A stretch of 64,000 bases of DNA. Origin: an uncultured Blautia sp. GTDB lineage: Bacteria; Bacillota; Clostridia; Lachnospirales; Lachnospiraceae. This document shows positions 17,801 to 25,941 of the stretch, in pieces. Numbering within the stretch: the first letter of the stretch is position 1; each line of letters opens with the position of its first letter. Under the pieces are notes generated by a model. That model made no database searches and was not told the DNA's origin. It saw only the letters and a program-made list of their open reading frames with translations. The DNA lies in assembly GCA_900540785.1 (NCBI GenBank), contig UQHF01000003.1, positions 62,001-126,000 on the forward strand. Reading direction: 5' to 3'. The position numbers and the translations under genes are program-made.

Positions 17801-17985
17801 TTATGGATAAAATCTGCATTTATGCAAAAGATAATGAGAAGATTGAGGGCATCATGAAAGCTCATGAAGAAGAAATCAAAGGCGAGGTTCTCGCAGAGAA
17901 TATTGTCTTTGGAGAAACAGACGGCTACGTGAAGGACTGGAATATCAATAAAGAACAGGTGACTCTTGCAGTGACCAGATTATAA
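14833..17985 (+). CDS. ileS: Isoleucyl-tRNA synthetase
   Basis: Class I synthetase that charges tRNA-Ile. It has the HIGH motif (KPHIGHVLTR, about residues 56-65) and KMSKS in QKMSKSKGNAVDP (about 602-606). An editing domain and an anticodon-binding C-terminal region fill out the protein. At 1,050 residues it is longer than the roughly 940-residue E. coli type and fits the longer class common in Clostridia. Translation starts at GTG (14833) with GGAGGAAG ten bases upstream; no ATG fits. The T-box leader gives amino-acid-responsive control. Glycogen phosphorylase follows after 33 bases, with no terminator between them. Confidence 0.97.
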   Translation: MYQKVDTNLNFVEREKKVEQFWKENHIFEKSMENRKEGETYTFYDGPPTANGKPHIGHVLTRVIKDMIPRYRTMKGNMVPRKAGWDTHGLPVELEVEKKLGLDGKEQIEEYGMEPFIKQCKESVWKYKGMWEDFSSTVGFWADMEHPYVTYEDNYIESEWWALKEIWDKKLLYKGFKIVPYCPRCGTPLSAQEVSQGYKTVKERSAIVRFKVVGEDAYFLAWTTTPWTLPSNVALCVNPDEAYCKVKAADGYTYYMAEALLDTVLGKLGTEETPAYEILEKYVGKDLEYKEYEPLFACTGEAAAKQKKKGHFVTCDRYVTMGDGTGIVHIAPAFGEDDNRVGRDYNLPFVQFVDGQGNMSKETPYAGTFVKAADPMVLTDLDKEGKLFDAPKFEHDYPHCWRCDTPLIYYARESWFIKMTAVKDDLIRNNNTINWIPESIGKGRFGDWLENVQDWGISRNRYWGTPLNIWECECGHMHSIGSRQELVEMSGDERAKTVELHRPYIDEITLKCPECGGTMHRVPEVLDCWFDSGAMPFAQHHYPFENKDLFEQQFPADFISEAVDQTRGWFYSLLAESTLLFNKAPYKNVIVLGHVQDENGQKMSKSKGNAVDPFDALEKYGADAIRWYFYVNSAPWLPNRFHGKAVVEGQRKFMSTLWNTYAFFVLYANIDEFDATKYTLEYDKLPVMDKWLLSKLNTVVKTVDENLANYKIPETARALQDFVDDMSNWYVRRSRERFWAKGMEQDKINAYMTLYTALVTIAKAAAPMIPFMTEDIYQNLVRSIDASAPESIHLCDFPEVKEEWIDKELEENMEELLDIVVLGRACRNTANIKNRQPIGTMFVKAEKAMDSFYTDIIADELNVKEVKFADDVESFISYSFKPQLRTVGPKYGKLLNGIRQALNEIDGTKAMNELRANGVLVLDIDGNKVELTEEDLLIETAQTEGYVTETDGTTSVVLDTNLTPELIEEGFVREIISKVQTMRKEAGFEVMDKICIYAKDNEKIEGIMKAHEEEIKGEVLAENIVFGETDGYVKDWNINKEQVTLAVTRL

Positions 17986-18018
17986 AAAGATCTCATATTA
18001 CAGGGAGGAGACAAAAAA

Positions 18019-20481
18019 ATGATTGATAAGCAGTTTAAAAAAGAGGCTTTTAAGCAGAGTGTAAAAGACAATGTAAAGTTTCTTTACCGCAAAACTCTGG
18101 AGGAAGCCACAAAGGAGCAGGTTTTTCAGGCAGTAAGCTACACTGTGAAAGATGTGATCATTGACAACTGGCTTGAGACTCAGAATGCTTACGAAGAACA
18201 GGACCCGAAGGTTCTCTACTATATGTCAATGGAGTTCCTTATGGGACGTGCCCTTGGAAACAACCTGATCAACCTTGGAGCTTACGGGGAAGTAAAAGAA
18301 GCTCTGGACGAGCTTGGATTTGACTTAAACTGCATTGAAGACCAGGAGCCGGACCCGGCTCTTGGAAATGGCGGTCTTGGACGTCTTGCAGCATGTTTCC
18401 TTGATTCTCTTGCTACTTTGAATTACTGTGCATACGGCTGCGGAATCCGTTATCGTTACGGTATGTTCAAACAGAAAATAGAAGATGGATTCCAGATCGA
18501 AGAGCCGGATAACTGGCTGAAAAACGGTTATCCATTTGAACTTCGCCGTCCGGAATATGCAAAAGAAGTGCATTTTGGAGGCTATGTAAGAGTAGAATAC
18601 GATCATGCAACAGGACAGAATAAGTTTATCCATGAGGGATACCAGGCTGTAAAGGCAATTCCTTATGATATGCCGATCGTTGGCTATAATAACAAAGTTG
18701 TAAATACTCTTCGTATCTGGGACGCAGAGCCGATTGTAGATTTTGAGCTGGATTCCTTTGATAAGGGCGATTACAAGAAAGCGGTTGAGCAGGAAAATCT
18801 TGCCCGAAATATCGTAGAAGTTCTTTACCCGAACGATAACCATTACGCAGGAAAAGAGCTTCGTCTGAAACAGCAGTACTTCTTCGTTTCCGCAAGCATT
18901 CAGGCTGCGATTGAGAAATACAAGAAAAATCACAGCGACATCAGAAAGCTTTATGAAAAAGTCTGCTTCCAGATGAACGATACGCACCCGACTGTTGCGG
19001 TTGCAGAGCTTATGCGTATCCTTGTAGATGAAGAAGGTCTTGGCTGGGACGAAGCATGGGAAATTACTACAAAATGCTGTGCATATACAAACCATACCAT
19101 TATGTCCGAGGCTCTGGAAAAATGGCCGATCGAGCTGTTCTCCAGACTGCTTCCGAGAGTATACCAGATCATCGAAGAGATCAACCGCCGCTTTATTCTG
19201 GATATTCAGGCAAAATATCCGGGAAATTACGAGAAGATCAAAAAAATGGCGATCATTTACGACGGACAGGTTAAGATGGCTCACCTTGCAATCGTTGCAG
19301 GCTTCTCTGTAAACGGCGTTGCCCGCCTTCATACAGAGATTCTGAAAAATCAGGAGCTTCATGATTTCTATGAGATGATGCCGCAGAAATTTAATAATAA
19401 GACAAACGGTATCACACAGAGAAGATTCCTTCTTCACGGAAATCCTCTTCTTGCAAAATGGGTGACAGACCATATTGGACCGGACTGGATCACAGACCTG
19501 CCGCAGCTTAAAAAACTGGCTGTTTATGCAGACGATGAGAAGGCGCTTCAGGAGTTTATGAACATCAAGTACCAGAATAAAGTACGTCTTGCAAAATATA
19601 TTCTGGAGCATAACGGAGTGGAAGTTGACCCGCATTCTATTTTTGATGTGCAGGTTAAGAGACTTCATGAGTACAAACGTCAGCTTTTAAATATTCTTCA
19701 TGTTATTTATCTGTACAATCAGATTAAACAGCATCCGGAGATGGATTTCTATCCGAGAACATTTATTTTCGGTGCAAAGGCATCTGCAGGATACCATACA
19801 GCAAAGAAAATCATCAAGCTGATCAACTCTGTTGCAGACGTGGTCAACAACGATGCTTCTATCAACGGAAAGCTGAAGGTTGTGTTTATTGAAAACTACC
19901 GTGTTTCCAATGCGGAGATGATTTTTGCGGCAGCGGACGTTTCCGAGCAGATTTCCACAGCAAGCAAAGAGGCTTCCGGTACAGGTAACATGAAGTTCAT
20001 GTTAAATGGCGCGCCTACACTTGGAACGATGGACGGAGCCAACGTGGAAATTGTGGAAGAGGTTGGAGCAGACAACGCCTTTATCTTTGGTTTAAGCTCT
20101 GACGAGGTAATCAACTATGAAAACAACGGCGGATATGACCCGAATGTGATCTACAACACAGACGGAGACATTCGCCAGGTATTAATGCAGCTGATCAACG
20201 GAACCTTCTCCGACGATACAGAGCTGTTCCGCGACCTTTACGATTCTCTGTTAAATACAAAGAATACAGACCGTCCGGACAGATACTTTATTCTTGCAGA
20301 TTTCCGCGCTTATGCAGAGGCACAGAAGCGTGTGGAAGAGGCTTACAGAGATGAAAAGAGATGGGCGAAGATGGCTCTTCTCAATACTGCACACAGCGGT
20401 AAATTCACTTCTGACAGAACAATCCAGGAGTATGTAGATGACATCTGGAAACTGGATAAGGTAATTGTAGATAAAAAATAA
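18019..20481 (+). CDS. glgP: Glycogen/maltodextrin phosphorylase
   Basis: PLP-dependent alpha-glucan phosphorylase (GT35) that releases glucose-1-phosphate from glycogen. The 820 residues are full length. The PLP-lysine motif EASGTGNMKFMLNGAPTLG lies near residue 650, and the N-terminal signature EDQEPDPALGNGGLGRLAAC is intact. It has a strong GGGAGGAG site. Branching enzyme and a GH13 enzyme at 43-46 kb would supply or process the same polymer. It lies close behind ileS, so read-through from the T-box transcript is possible, although no functional link is known. Confidence 0.96.
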   Translation: MIDKQFKKEAFKQSVKDNVKFLYRKTLEEATKEQVFQAVSYTVKDVIIDNWLETQNAYEEQDPKVLYYMSMEFLMGRALGNNLINLGAYGEVKEALDELGFDLNCIEDQEPDPALGNGGLGRLAACFLDSLATLNYCAYGCGIRYRYGMFKQKIEDGFQIEEPDNWLKNGYPFELRRPEYAKEVHFGGYVRVEYDHATGQNKFIHEGYQAVKAIPYDMPIVGYNNKVVNTLRIWDAEPIVDFELDSFDKGDYKKAVEQENLARNIVEVLYPNDNHYAGKELRLKQQYFFVSASIQAAIEKYKKNHSDIRKLYEKVCFQMNDTHPTVAVAELMRILVDEEGLGWDEAWEITTKCCAYTNHTIMSEALEKWPIELFSRLLPRVYQIIEEINRRFILDIQAKYPGNYEKIKKMAIIYDGQVKMAHLAIVAGFSVNGVARLHTEILKNQELHDFYEMMPQKFNNKTNGITQRRFLLHGNPLLAKWVTDHIGPDWITDLPQLKKLAVYADDEKALQEFMNIKYQNKVRLAKYILEHNGVEVDPHSIFDVQVKRLHEYKRQLLNILHVIYLYNQIKQHPEMDFYPRTFIFGAKASAGYHTAKKIIKLINSVADVVNNDASINGKLKVVFIENYRVSNAEMIFAAADVSEQISTASKEASGTGNMKFMLNGAPTLGTMDGANVEIVEEVGADNAFIFGLSSDEVINYENNGGYDPNVIYNTDGDIRQVLMQLINGTFSDDTELFRDLYDSLLNTKNTDRPDRYFILADFRAYAEAQKRVEEAYRDEKRWAKMALLNTAHSGKFTSDRTIQEYVDDIWKLDKVIVDKK

Positions 20482-20492
20482 GAAACACATAA

Positions 20493-20523
20493 AAGCCCCC
20501 GGGAATGATTTTTCCGGGGGCTT
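20493..20523 (+). terminator. GC-rich hairpin terminator after glgP
   Basis: AAGCCCCCGG (20493-20502) pairs with CCGGGGGCTT (20514-20523). The following tract is only moderately T-rich. Confidence 0.8.
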
Positions 20524-20583
20524 CATATATTTTAAGAAAAAACGTAACTGTGAGAGTATGAAACAGTTGCGAACGGGTTTTGT

Positions 20584-21204
20584 ATGACATATTTATGGGG
20601 CGGAATGCTTATTATCGGAATTGTGTTCGGAGCGTTAAACGGAAATCTTCAGGAAGTGACAGAGGCTGTGATTTCTTCATCAAAGGAAGCGGTAACTTTA
20701 TGTATTTCTATGGCGGGAATTACTGCCATGTGGACCGGTATTATGAAGATTGCGGAAAATACGGGGCTTGTAAATCTTCTTTCCAGAGGAATGAAGCCGG
20801 TTCTCCGCTTCCTTTTTCCGGATATTTCCCCGGATTCCAAAGCGGGTAAATATATTTCCCTGAATTTTTTGTCGAACGTTCTGGGCTTAAGCTGGGCAAG
20901 CACTTCTTCAGGGCTCTGCGCTGTCCGGGAGCTTCAGAAGTTGAATGAGGAGGACTGTAAGAAACGGGGAGTGACAAAAAAGCGGGCGTCGCATATTGCA
21001 AGTACCGCCATGTGTACGTTTATGATCATCAATGTTTCTTCTCTTCAGCTTTTGCCCATGAATATGATCGCTTACAGGGCGCAGTACGGAAGTGTGAATC
21101 CTGTCGCGATTGTGGGACCGGGAATTGTGGCAACTGCGGTAAGTACAGGGGTGGCAGTGGTGTTTTGTAAAATAATGGGGAGGAGGAAGAAACAGGAATT
21201 GTAA
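20584..21204 (+). CDS. spmA: Spore maturation protein SpmA
   Basis: Membrane protein of the nucleoside-recognition (Gate) family required for spore core dehydration. The 206 residues align over their whole length with Bacillus SpmA as I recall it: GIVFGALNGNLQEVTEA, MKIAENTGL, LFPDISPDSKAG and NVLGLSWASTSSGL are visible. There are several membrane segments. No good ribosome binding site precedes the ATG. In most spore formers spmB follows immediately; here it is 2.3 kb away, separated by a restriction-modification pair and a small gene. Confidence 0.92.
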   Translation: MTYLWGGMLIIGIVFGALNGNLQEVTEAVISSSKEAVTLCISMAGITAMWTGIMKIAENTGLVNLLSRGMKPVLRFLFPDISPDSKAGKYISLNFLSNVLGLSWASTSSGLCAVRELQKLNEEDCKKRGVTKKRASHIASTAMCTFMIINVSSLQLLPMNMIAYRAQYGSVNPVAIVGPGIVATAVSTGVAVVFCKIMGRRKKQEL

Positions 21205-21275
21205 TTCGTTTTTTCATCTGATACAATGTATTTATATAACTGGAGTTTAAATTTTCAGGTGAAAGGTTATATGAA

Positions 21276-22127
21276 ATGAAATACGAAAAAGAAAAGAATG
21301 AATTTACAAAAGCTCTGAAAAATTTTGCATCTGGTCTGGGAAAATATATTTCTAAAGACGGAGAATGGACAATTCGAGGTTTTGTTGATATTTTTAAAAA
21401 CATATATATTATTTCAGCAGATACAAAAATTATATCAAAGCTTCTTGAGCTGCATTTATTTCCTCATTTTCTGGATTTTGCAAAGGAAACAGGATACAGG
21501 CTTGAGCTGGCGACACATCAAAACTGGTATCCGGATTTGACGTTTGTTAATCAGGAGAATCCGGATATTAAGTTTGCTGTTGATTTAAAGACAACATATC
21601 GAGATGAGAACCATGCTGGATTTTGTAACGGTTTTACATTGGGGTCTCATGGAGAATATTTTGTGAATAGAAGCAGTACCAAAAATGTTCAGTATCCGTA
21701 TGGGGAATACAGCGGTCATTTTTGTTTGGGAATTATTTATACAAGATCAGAAATGGATAAATGTGAAGAAACGCGTATGTATACCATAGACACTATAGAT
21801 GATATACCGGCAGTTATTCGAAATTTTACTTTTTTTGCAGAAGAAAAATGGCGTATAGCCAGTGATAAACCGGGAAGCGGAAATACAGCAAATATAGGAA
21901 GCATTCAAAAAATAGAAGATATTCTTTCGGGTAATGGTGTGTTTGCAAAAGCAGGAGAAGAGTTGTTTGATGATTATTGGAGTAATTTTGGAAAAATAGA
22001 AATTCTGGATGACTCAGGAGACAGGAAAAAGTTATCTTCTTTTACAGAATATTTAAAATACAGAGGACTTTCAGAAGAATTGAATAATCCAAGAGCTCAA
22101 AAAACAAAAAGGAAAAAATCATCATGA
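21276..22127 (+). CDS. Type II restriction endonuclease, EcoRV family
   Basis: A 283-residue enzyme clearly related to R.EcoRV (about 245 residues). Shared segments, compared from memory, are ADTKIISKLLELHLFP (SDTKVLSTIFEL in EcoRV), HQNWYPDLTF, VDLKTTYRD, and GSGNTANIGSI (GSGNTTNIGSI in EcoRV). The PD-DxK catalytic residues are Asp87, Asp103 and Lys105, with exactly the 16-residue spacing of EcoRV Asp74/Asp90/Lys92. The GSGNTxNIGS loop is the EcoRV recognition loop that reads the outer bases, so GATATC specificity is predicted. The gene overlaps the methyltransferase by ATGA and is A+T-rich compared with spmA and spmB. The extra C-terminal tail is basic (KTKRKKSS). Confidence 0.92.
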   Translation: MKYEKEKNEFTKALKNFASGLGKYISKDGEWTIRGFVDIFKNIYIISADTKIISKLLELHLFPHFLDFAKETGYRLELATHQNWYPDLTFVNQENPDIKFAVDLKTTYRDENHAGFCNGFTLGSHGEYFVNRSSTKNVQYPYGEYSGHFCLGIIYTRSEMDKCEETRMYTIDTIDDIPAVIRNFTFFAEEKWRIASDKPGSGNTANIGSIQKIEDILSGNGVFAKAGEELFDDYWSNFGKIEILDDSGDRKKLSSFTEYLKYRGLSEELNNPRAQKTKRKKSS

Positions 22128-22984
22128 CAGAAAAGGTATTTGTGCCTCCGATTAAAATACAGGGGATAAAAACAAAGCTTGTACCTGTAATAAAAGAGAA
22201 TATAAGTATGGATTCTGACACTTTGTGGGTAGAGCCATTTATGGGATCCGGTGTGGTAGGATTTAATGCTGCTCCCAATAAGGCTGTTTTTGCAGACACA
22301 AATCCGCATATTATTAAATTTTATAATGAAATTAAAACTGGAAAAATTACAGCTTCATTTGTGCGGGAATTTCTGGAGCAGGAAGGAAGTTATCTGGCAG
22401 AAAAAGAAGATGAGTATTATTATGAAGTGAGAAACAGATTTAATAAAGAACATGATTCTCTGGATTTTCTTTTTTTGAATCGTTCCTGTTTTAATGGTAT
22501 GATACGTTTTAATAAAAAATTTGAGTTTAATGTTCCTTATGGGCATAAACCTCAGAGATTTGCAAAAGCTTATATTACAAAAATTGTAAATCAGGTTTCG
22601 CATATAGAGTCGCTTCTTAAAGACAGAGATTGGGAGTTTGTATGCCAGTCATTTGAAGAAACAATAAGACAAGCGGGAGACAATTCTTTTATTTACTGTG
22701 ACCCGCCGTATATCGGACGTCATGTAGATTATTATGACAGTTGGGACGAAGAGAAGGAAAAACAGCTTTGTAGGGAGCTTCATAAATCTGATTCCAAATA
22801 TATGTTGTCTACATGGGACTTCAATGCCCATAGAAAAAATGAATATATTGATTTGTTGTGGGGAGATTGCTACAAAACCACAAGAGAACATTTTTATTAT
22901 CTGGGAGCAAGGGAGAAAAACAGAAATGCAATGACAGAAGCGTTGCTTACAAATTATAATCCGAAGTTACAAAAAGAAATATAA
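22124..22984 (+). CDS. DNA adenine methyltransferase, M.EcoRV-like
   Basis: N6-adenine methyltransferase of the D12 (Dam-like, alpha) class, 286 residues. It contains the AdoMet motif VEPFMGSGVVGFN (about residues 37-49), the catalytic DPPY in CDPPYIGRHVDYYDSW (about 195) and a target-recognition region between. From memory it is close to M.EcoRV over nearly all its length: KVFVPPIKIQGIKTKLVP, LDFLFLNRSCFNGMIRFN, and GAREKNRNAMTEALLTN have near-identical counterparts. It should protect GATATC by methylating adenine. It is translationally coupled to the endonuclease, with R before M. No controller protein gene is visible. Confidence 0.93.
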   Translation: MTEKVFVPPIKIQGIKTKLVPVIKENISMDSDTLWVEPFMGSGVVGFNAAPNKAVFADTNPHIIKFYNEIKTGKITASFVREFLEQEGSYLAEKEDEYYYEVRNRFNKEHDSLDFLFLNRSCFNGMIRFNKKFEFNVPYGHKPQRFAKAYITKIVNQVSHIESLLKDRDWEFVCQSFEETIRQAGDNSFIYCDPPYIGRHVDYYDSWDEEKEKQLCRELHKSDSKYMLSTWDFNAHRKNEYIDLLWGDCYKTTREHFYYLGAREKNRNAMTEALLTNYNPKLQKEI

Positions 22985-23014
22985 TATAAAAGAACAAAAA
23001 AGGGAGGAACCTGT

Positions 23015-23431
23015 ATGGATTGGCGTGATTATTGTATTGATGAAATTGCGAAACACCGATGTTTTGTTTCGGCACTGCACAAAAAAAGATTTATCGAGAT
23101 GTTTGATATGGTTCAGGATGAACCATTTTTTACAAAAGAGGTATGTAAATGCCTGTTTCTTGCAGCGTGGGAGCGCAAATACACAAATGAGATCGAGAGT
23201 GTGCTGCAGGAGATGATCGACAAAAACGCAATGGATACAGAGATTCTTGTAAACAGAGCAAGAAATAAGGTTGTTTCTCCATATGAGGCGGAAATTTATA
23301 AGCTGGAAAGAAACTTTCTGGAATATCCGGGAGAAACGCCGGACGAATCCTGTCTTATGAAGCTGTCCGCAGCATGGATTCCTCTGGGAGACTGCGCTTT
23401 ACAGGTAAGTGAGATATTGGACCGGCTGTAG
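23015..23431 (+). CDS. Conserved-looking small protein, function unknown
   Basis: A 138-residue protein I do not recognise. It is mostly helical in appearance, has no signal peptide or membrane segment, and carries scattered cysteines (CIDEIAKHRC, CKCLF). AAGGGAGG lies ahead of the ATG. Its codon use resembles the host genes rather than the A+T-rich R-M pair, so it probably was already between spmA and spmB or belongs to the spm operon. A role in restriction-modification is not supported by any motif. Confidence 0.75.
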   Translation: MDWRDYCIDEIAKHRCFVSALHKKRFIEMFDMVQDEPFFTKEVCKCLFLAAWERKYTNEIESVLQEMIDKNAMDTEILVNRARNKVVSPYEAEIYKLERNFLEYPGETPDESCLMKLSAAWIPLGDCALQVSEILDRL

Positions 23432-23487
23432 GCATAACAGAATAAAACGACTCATAAGGTATCATAAAGAGGAAGAACGGAGGCAAT

Positions 23488-24015
23488 ATGAAGGCTCTTA
23501 CGTATCTCTCCGGCTTTATGATACCTTTTTTGATATTTTATATAGTTGGTTATGGACTTTTATCAAAACGTGATATTTACGGAGATTTTCTGAAAGGGAC
23601 GGAGGACGGCCTTCGTATGGTACTGCGGCTCTGTCCTACGTTAATTGGCTTGATGACGGCTGTCGGCGTTCTTAGGGCTTCCGGATTTCTGGATTTTTGC
23701 GGAGCGCTCCTTGGGAAGTTTACAGAAAAAATCGGAATGCCTGCAGAGATTGTGCCTCTGGCAGTTGTACGGCTTTTTTCTTCCAGCGGAGCAACCGGTC
23801 TTCTTCTTGATATTTTTAAGGAATTTGGAACAGATTCTCTGAATGGGCTTATGGGAGGAATTCTTTTAAGTTCTACAGAAAGTGTTTTTTACTGTATGAG
23901 CGTATACTTTGGTTCTGTTCAGATTGAAAAAACAAGATATACGCTGGCAGGAGCTTTGTTTGCTTCTTTTGCGGGGATCATTGCTTCTGTAATTCTTGCA
24001 CATCTGCTGATTTAA
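23488..24015 (+). CDS. spmB: Spore maturation protein SpmB
   Basis: The partner of SpmA in spore core dehydration, 175 residues and full length. GLRMVLRLCPTLIGLMTAVG, LRASG, GMPAEIVPLAVVR and TESVFYCMSVYFGSV follow the SpmB pattern, with several membrane segments. The ATG has GAGGCAATATG context with weak upstream purines. A glycosyltransferase gene follows after 11 bases and is probably co-transcribed, which suggests sporulation-time expression of the downstream pair. Confidence 0.92.
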   Translation: MKALTYLSGFMIPFLIFYIVGYGLLSKRDIYGDFLKGTEDGLRMVLRLCPTLIGLMTAVGVLRASGFLDFCGALLGKFTEKIGMPAEIVPLAVVRLFSSSGATGLLLDIFKEFGTDSLNGLMGGILLSSTESVFYCMSVYFGSVQIEKTRYTLAGALFASFAGIIASVILAHLLI

Positions 24016-24026
24016 AAGGAGGAAAT

Positions 24027-25094
24027 ATGTGTACAGTCAGTCTTTGTATGATAGTAAGAGATGAGGAACAGGTAATTGGAAGATGTCTGGACAGTGTAAA
24101 AGATGCAGTAGATGAAATTATTATAGTGGATACCGGTTCTGTGGACAGAACAATAGAAACAGTGAAAAAATATACAGATAAAATATTCTTTTTTCCGTGG
24201 CAGGAGGATTTTTCCGCTGCACGGAATTTTTCTTTTTCAAAGGCAGGTATGGATTACTGTATGTGGCTGGACGCTGATGATATTGTGGAAAAAGAGTGTG
24301 CGGAGATGATTTCCAGGTGGAAAAGAGAAGAAAATGGAAGTACGGATGTGGTGATGATGCCGTATGTTGCTGCGGCAGATGAAGCCGGAGTACCTGTGTT
24401 TTCTTATTACAGAGAGAGAATTTTAAAGAGGAATGCAGGATTTTTCTGGGAAGGTGCAGTCCACGAGGCAGTTTCTGTCAGGGGAAAGATTCAATATCTG
24501 GAAGGCTGTGTTTTTCACAGTAAGGAAAAACAGGGAGATGCAGAGAGAAATCTTCGCATTTATGAAAAGCTTCTGGAAAAAGGGAAGGTATTAAATCCCA
24601 GAGAGCAGTTTTATTATGGAAGGGAATTGTATGAACATGGAAAATATGTGGAAGCTGTGGAAAACCTGAATAAATTTCTGGATTTTCCAGAGACTTTTGT
24701 GGAAAATCAGGTGGAAGCCTGCCGTATTGCCGGATATTGTATGTATTATCTTGGAAAAGAGCAGGAAGCTCTTGGATTTTTGCTGAAAGGGCTTTCTTAC
24801 TGCGTTCCCGGAGGGGAGCTTTGCTGTGACCTGGGCAGGCATTTTTTTGACAGGGAGAGATGGGAGCAGGCGGTATTCTGGTATGAGAGTGCGCTTCGGG
24901 CGCCGAAAAGAGAGCGGGAGGGTGGATTTTTTCAGAAGGATTATTATGGTTATATTCCCTGCATTCAGCTAAGTGTCTGTTACTGGAAGCTTGGAAATAT
25001 GGAGAGGGCGGCACAGTATCACAAAAGAGCAGGAGAATATAAGCCGTATGGACAGGAATATTTGAAGAACAGGGTATATTTTAAAGGAATGTAA
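24027..25094 (+). CDS. Family 2 glycosyltransferase with TPR-like C-terminus
   Basis: A 355-residue GT2 enzyme. The GT-A nucleotide-sugar fold starts with VSLCMIVRDEEQVIGRCLDS and IIIVDTGSVDRT; the DxD-like metal motif is MWLDADD (about residues 81-87). The C-terminal half has degenerate TPR-like helices (NPREQFYYGRELYEHGKY, QVEACRIAGYCMYYLG). There is no signal peptide, so it is cytoplasmic. It lies between spmB and a collagen-like protein gene; glycosylation of the collagen-like repeats (Thr-rich) is a reasonable inference, as for exosporium collagen-like proteins, but the acceptor is not shown by sequence. Confidence 0.88.
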   Translation: MCTVSLCMIVRDEEQVIGRCLDSVKDAVDEIIIVDTGSVDRTIETVKKYTDKIFFFPWQEDFSAARNFSFSKAGMDYCMWLDADDIVEKECAEMISRWKREENGSTDVVMMPYVAAADEAGVPVFSYYRERILKRNAGFFWEGAVHEAVSVRGKIQYLEGCVFHSKEKQGDAERNLRIYEKLLEKGKVLNPREQFYYGRELYEHGKYVEAVENLNKFLDFPETFVENQVEACRIAGYCMYYLGKEQEALGFLLKGLSYCVPGGELCCDLGRHFFDRERWEQAVFWYESALRAPKREREGGFFQKDYYGYIPCIQLSVCYWKLGNMERAAQYHKRAGEYKPYGQEYLKNRVYFKGM

Positions 25095-25164
25095 AAATGC
25101 AGGAACATTTTGGAAGAGTCTGCGTATACTGGAGAGAAGGAAAAGAATAAAAAGAGGAAACAAA

Positions 25165-25923
25165 ATGTCATTTTTCAGAAGAAGATGTGAAGAGGATATG
25201 GTGGAGAGCGAACAGGCAAGATGCGGGTGTTGTTGTCCCGGACCTACAGGACCGAGGGGATGTCCGGGACCAAGAGGGGCAACAGGAGCGACGGGAGCAA
25301 CAGGTCCGACAGGAACAGCGGGGGTAACCGGGGCAACGGGCCCGACAGGAACAGCAGGAGCGACCGGAGCAACGGGTCCGACGGGAACAGCAGGAGCGAC
25401 CGGAGCAACCGGGGCAACAGGAGCAACGGGTCCTACAGGAACATGTAACTGCGCCTGTGTTTCCAGAGGAGAGCTTGTGGTAAATGGGGGAATGGAAGCA
25501 TTTACTACCACAATTCCAAATGGCTGGACAGTGAATACAGCAACGCTTGTTTCGAAAGAGACACAGCAGGGACGAGTACATTCCGGGCAGTCTTCTGTAA
25601 ATTTAAAAAATGGCGCTGCGCTCAGGCAGGAGATTCCTATCACAGGAGGCTGTTTTTACAGACTGGCATTTTTTGCAAGAGGAGAGGGCGCAAAGGTAGG
25701 ACTGACAGCCCGCCTTGTATTCCACAATGGAGCAGATACGACGGGTCTTGTAATTACAGTAAGGCAGCAGGATCTCACAAACGATAATCGTGATTTTGCA
25801 TACTTCCAGGGGATTTCTTCTCAGGCTCCGGCAAATGCAACTTCTGTGCGGATAGAGTTTTCTGTAACAGCAGAGGGCGGACAGAGTCTTGATTTAGATG
25901 ATGTTTCACTTTCTGTGGCATAA
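25165..25923 (+). CDS. Collagen-like repeat protein with C-terminal carbohydrate-binding-like domain
   Basis: A 252-residue protein with three parts. A short Cys-rich N-terminus (ARCGCCCPGP) comes first and lacks a secretion signal. About 23 G-x-y triplets follow (GATGPTGTAGAT units), with many threonines. The C-terminal domain of about 155 residues (ELVVNGGMEAF, GWTVN, HSGQSSVNLKNGAALRQ, RIEFSV) looks like a beta-sandwich carbohydrate-binding fold. Absence of a signal peptide and the collagen-like middle resemble exosporium proteins of the BclA type. The upstream glycosyltransferase and nearby spm genes agree with a spore-surface role; this is inferred. The ATG has AGAGGAAAC upstream. Confidence 0.88.
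   Translation: MSFFRRRCEEDMVESEQARCGCCCPGPTGPRGCPGPRGATGATGATGPTGTAGVTGATGPTGTAGATGATGPTGTAGATGATGATGATGPTGTCNCACVSRGELVVNGGMEAFTTTIPNGWTVNTATLVSKETQQGRVHSGQSSVNLKNGAALRQEIPITGGCFYRLAFFARGEGAKVGLTARLVFHNGADTTGLVITVRQQDLTNDNRDFAYFQGISSQAPANATSVRIEFSVTAEGGQSLDLDDVSLSVA
25255..25440 (+). repeat. Tandem repeats coding the collagen-like tract
   Basis: Repeated near-identical blocks built on ACGGGTCCGACGGGAACAGC-type units of about 36 bp, encoding GPTGTAGATGAT. Copy number is likely to vary between strains by slippage. Confidence 0.8.
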
Positions 25924-25941
25924 TAATAAGAGTATAAAATG

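Noticed and set aside
18325..19668. Long open frame antisense to glgP
   Set aside because: It mirrors a highly conserved phosphorylase; such frames arise from codon bias. No ribosome binding site or family match.
25255..25440. CRISPR-like repetition
   Set aside because: Repeats are in frame, contiguous without spacers and encode collagen-like triplets.
24969..25643. Pro/Val/Ala repeat frame antisense to the collagen-like gene
   Set aside because: The repeat comes from the complement of G-x-y codons; the + strand product has a sound domain structure.
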